Of a stretch of DNA of 64,000 bases, positions 61,917-64,000 are shown one piece after another. The stretch lies in assembly GCF_000026145.1 (NCBI RefSeq), contig NC_009445.1, positions 620,001 to 684,000 of the forward strand. The letters are read 5' to 3'. A program made the translations under genes and the position numbers. Numbering within the stretch: the stretch's first letter is position 1; each line of letters starts with the position of its first letter. Under the pieces are notes generated by a model. The model had not been told where the DNA came from and made no database searches. It worked only from the letters and a program-made list of their open reading frames with translations. Source of the stretch: Bradyrhizobium sp. ORS 278. GTDB lineage: Bacteria > Pseudomonadota > Alphaproteobacteria > Rhizobiales > Xanthobacteraceae.

Positions 61917-62277
61917 TCCTCAGCGTCTCACTGCCTCAGATGACCGCAGATTGTCGCCATTTTGGGGCGGGGTGTGACTCCAATGCTGCGTAATTTGCGG
62001 CTTTCTTGTTTGCCTGCCGCGGTTCCGTGATTTCGCTGCCACAGTTGAGCCAGTCGAAGCAGTGCCGGGTACGCGAATCGCACCTTGCTGTGGCGTCCCG
62101 ACGATAGCCTGTGGCCAACGATTTCTATCTAGCATCATTTTACCATCTTCATCCCGCAAGGGTTGATGAATCTAATCTTGACGTTGGAAAGATTATGATT
62201 GACGGGACCCGGGTGTGCTCCTATGCTGATCTTGACATTGGAAAGATATGTGCGCCGCGGGGCGCGAGGAGGCTGGT
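61917..62277. other. Gene-free region with a 54-base direct repeat upstream of the FAD oxidoreductase
   Basis: About 360 bases, with no gene. It holds two near-identical 19-base copies ATCTTGACGTTGGAAAGAT (62175-62193) and ATCTTGACATTGGAAAGAT (62229-62247), 54 bases apart. TTGACA in the second copy suits a -35 box. It is probably the promoter and regulatory region of the next gene. Confidence 0.6.
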
Positions 62278-64000
62278 ATGAAAGTATTCCTCATCGTCAA
62301 GCTGGCGCTGCTGCCGTTCATCGTCCTGTGGGTCTTGCTGGGCTGGCAGCAGCCCGCCTGGGCCATCTGGTCGGCCTTGGCCCTGTCGCTGCTGGGCAAT
62401 CTGTGGCGCGCCTACCGCACCGAGCTTGCGGTTCTCGAACTCGGGGGCCTGGCGCTGTTCGTGCTCCTCGCCATTGCCAACGATGTCGCTCCGAACTGGA
62501 CCGCGGCGAATACGCTGTGGCTGTCGTTCGTGGGTCTCGCGCTGATCAGCTTCGCCTCGCTGACGGTCGGCCGTCCCTGGACCGCGGACTATTCCCGTGC
62601 CAGCTACGCCGACAGCGCCGCGACGCCGCAGTTCCAGCTGATCAACATGATGATGACCGGCCTATGGGGCGTGCTGTTCCTGGTGCTTGGCCTGTGCCGC
62701 TGGGCCGGCGTGTCGTCCTGGATCACGACTGCCATCGTCGTCGGCGGCGCGCTGATCTCGATCTTCGGTCCGCGTTTCGCCATCAGCCAGGCCATCCAGC
62801 GGATGCGGGCGGCGCGTGAGGACTATCATTGGCCAGCGCCGGCCTTCTCGACCCGCGAGAGCACGGATTGCGACGTCGCGGTGATCGGGGCGGGCATCGG
62901 CGGCCTCACGGCGGCGGCGCTGCTCGCCGAGTCCGGGCTCAAGGTGAAGGTGTTTGATCACCACGTCGTGCCCGGCGGCTTCTGCCACAGCTATCTGCGC
63001 AAGGCGCATCACGACAACAAGCCGGTGCTCTACCGCTTCGATGCCGGGCCGCATGATTTCTCCGGCGTCTGGCCGGGCGGTCCGGTCGACAGCGTGCTGC
63101 ACAGGCTCGGCGTTGCCGATCGCATTGAATGGAAGCGCGTCACTCATTCCTACCGTCTCGCCGGCCGTAGCATCGACGTGCCCGAGGATTGGCGCGCCTA
63201 TGTCCGGCTGCTCAGCGAGATGTTTCCGGCCAGCGCGGACGGGCTGGTGAAGCTGTTCGATACCATCCACGCGATCTTCGAGAGCATGTACGCGACCGGC
63301 GAGGGCCGCAGCGGCATTCCCGGCATGCCGGATACGATCGAGGAATTGCTGGCCTTTCCGCGCAAGCATCCGCAGGCGTTCCGCTGGATGAACAAGCCGT
63401 TCGACGAGCTCGTCGCGGCGCACGTCTCCGATCCCGAGCTGATTGCGTATCTGAACGCGCTGTCCGGCTATCTCGGCGACCGCAGCGAGACGCTCAGCTG
63501 CGCCCAGATGGTTCCGATCTTCGGCTACTATTTCAAGGGCGGCTTCTATCCCGTCGGTGGCTCGGGCCACCTGGCCGACGTTCTGACGGATGCCATCACT
63601 GCACGTGGCGGCGAGGTGGTGTTGAAGTCGAAGGTCGCGCGCATTCTGGTCGAGCAGGACCGCGCAGCCGGCGTCGAGCTCGGCAATGGCCGCAAGATCC
63701 GCGCCCACGCCGTGGTGTCCAATGCCGATCTCGGCCGGACATTCACCGAGCTCTTGAGCCCCGCGGATCTGCCGGCGGCGTTCCGCGACCGCGCTGCGAC
63801 GATCGCGCCGGCCACATCCTGTTTCTCGGTGCATCTCGGTCTCGACTTCGTGCCCGACATCGCCCCGGCCACGCATCTCGATGCGCCGATGGGAGTGGGG
63901 CTGGCTGTGATGTCGAAGCTCGATCCGTCGGCGGCGCCGGAGGGGCATGCGACGATGACGATCATCACCCTCGTTCCGCACGAGCAGGCCAAGAGCTGGT
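62278..64000 (+). CDS. FAD-dependent oxidoreductase with N-terminal membrane domain (cut by window edge)
   Basis: The frame is open to the right edge, so about 574 residues are visible and the C-terminus is missing. ATG 62278 follows GCGAGGAGGCTGGT. Residues 1 to about 165 hold five to six hydrophobic segments. The second part begins a dinucleotide-binding fold CDVAVIGAGIGGLTAAALLAE near 199, with VVPGGFCHSYLRK and PHDFSGVWPGG, as in phytoene-desaturase/carotene-isomerase-like flavoproteins and retinol saturases. Fusion with a membrane anchor is unusual. Substrate unknown, possibly lipid or isoprenoid. Confidence 0.8.
   Translation, partial: MKVFLIVKLALLPFIVLWVLLGWQQPAWAIWSALALSLLGNLWRAYRTELAVLELGGLALFVLLAIANDVAPNWTAANTLWLSFVGLALISFASLTVGRPWTADYSRASYADSAATPQFQLINMMMTGLWGVLFLVLGLCRWAGVSSWITTAIVVGGALISIFGPRFAISQAIQRMRAAREDYHWPAPAFSTRESTDCDVAVIGAGIGGLTAAALLAESGLKVKVFDHHVVPGGFCHSYLRKAHHDNKPVLYRFDAGPHDFSGVWPGGPVDSVLHRLGVADRIEWKRVTHSYRLAGRSIDVPEDWRAYVRLLSEMFPASADGLVKLFDTIHAIFESMYATGEGRSGIPGMPDTIEELLAFPRKHPQAFRWMNKPFDELVAAHVSDPELIAYLNALSGYLGDRSETLSCAQMVPIFGYYFKGGFYPVGGSGHLADVLTDAITARGGEVVLKSKVARILVEQDRAAGVELGNGRKIRAHAVVSNADLGRTFTELLSPADLPAAFRDRAATIAPATSCFSVHLGLDFVPDIAPATHLDAPMGVGLAVMSKLDPSAAPEGHATMTIITLVPHEQAKSW

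Noticed and set aside
1..64000. tRNA, rRNA, CRISPR array, riboswitch or insertion sequence
   Set aside because: I looked for cloverleaf, direct-repeat-spacer and transposase patterns in the gaps and found none. No cobalamin riboswitch is visible before cobS or elsewhere.

Overview
The window reads as chromosomal DNA of a GC-rich alphaproteobacterium of the Bradyrhizobium group. This is inferred from the high GC content, the gene content (membrane PQQ glucose dehydrogenase, CobS/CobT, CarD next to FdxA, a SUV3-like helicase, FdxA, BolA) and several families of short intergenic inverted repeats typical of that group. No rRNA, tRNA, CRISPR array, insertion sequence or transposase was seen.

Layout. 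1-4.6 kb: a MHYT-domain sensor cut by the left edge, quinoprotein glucose dehydrogenase, and a membrane protein. 4.7-7.6 kb: two tandem paralogues of a Gly/Ala/Val/His-rich protein built of about 11-residue periods, each with the same upstream inverted repeat. 7.6-8.8 kb: a gene-free stretch packed with palindromic repeats. 8.8-18 kb: housekeeping genes (L,D-transpeptidase lipoprotein, AccA, XerD, an in-frame AroK-AroB fusion, CNNM/CorC transporter, BolA, J-domain protein). 17.7-20.1 kb: two divergent citrate-synthase-family genes, one carrying an N-terminal helix-turn-helix, with a cluster of TTGATCAA-like sites between them. 20-24 kb: DedA protein, CobS and CobT of the aerobic cobaltochelatase. 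24-28 kb: a Tat-exported phytase-like esterase domain protein and two flavin oxidoreductases. 28.5-34 kb: a complete oligopeptide-type ABC importer. 34-36 kb: very small genes around ribosomal protein S21 and a cold-shock protein. 36-48 kb: DUF2235 protein, L28, DUF3108 protein, SUV3-like helicase, S4-domain protein, ferredoxin FdxA, CarD regulator, M48 protease and a nuclease-like protein. 48-60 kb: acyl-CoA catabolism genes (branched-chain-type binding protein, two enoyl-CoA hydratases, VOC protein, two acyl-CoA dehydrogenases, SDR) interrupted by an accessory island. 60-64 kb: small stress or envelope proteins and a FAD oxidoreductase cut by the right edge.

The most interesting item is the island at 51.7-55.5 kb. 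A 181-residue protein is translationally coupled to a 909-residue protein that appears to hold two TIR-like domains and a C-terminal caspase-like CHAT domain with a His/Cys dyad. A divergent small gene shares the upstream region. This has the architecture of an anti-phage or self-killing immune effector. The domain reading comes from motifs only and no assay or database search supports it here. Next in interest are the helix-turn-helix/citrate synthase fusion with its candidate operator, and the paired 11-residue-repeat proteins.
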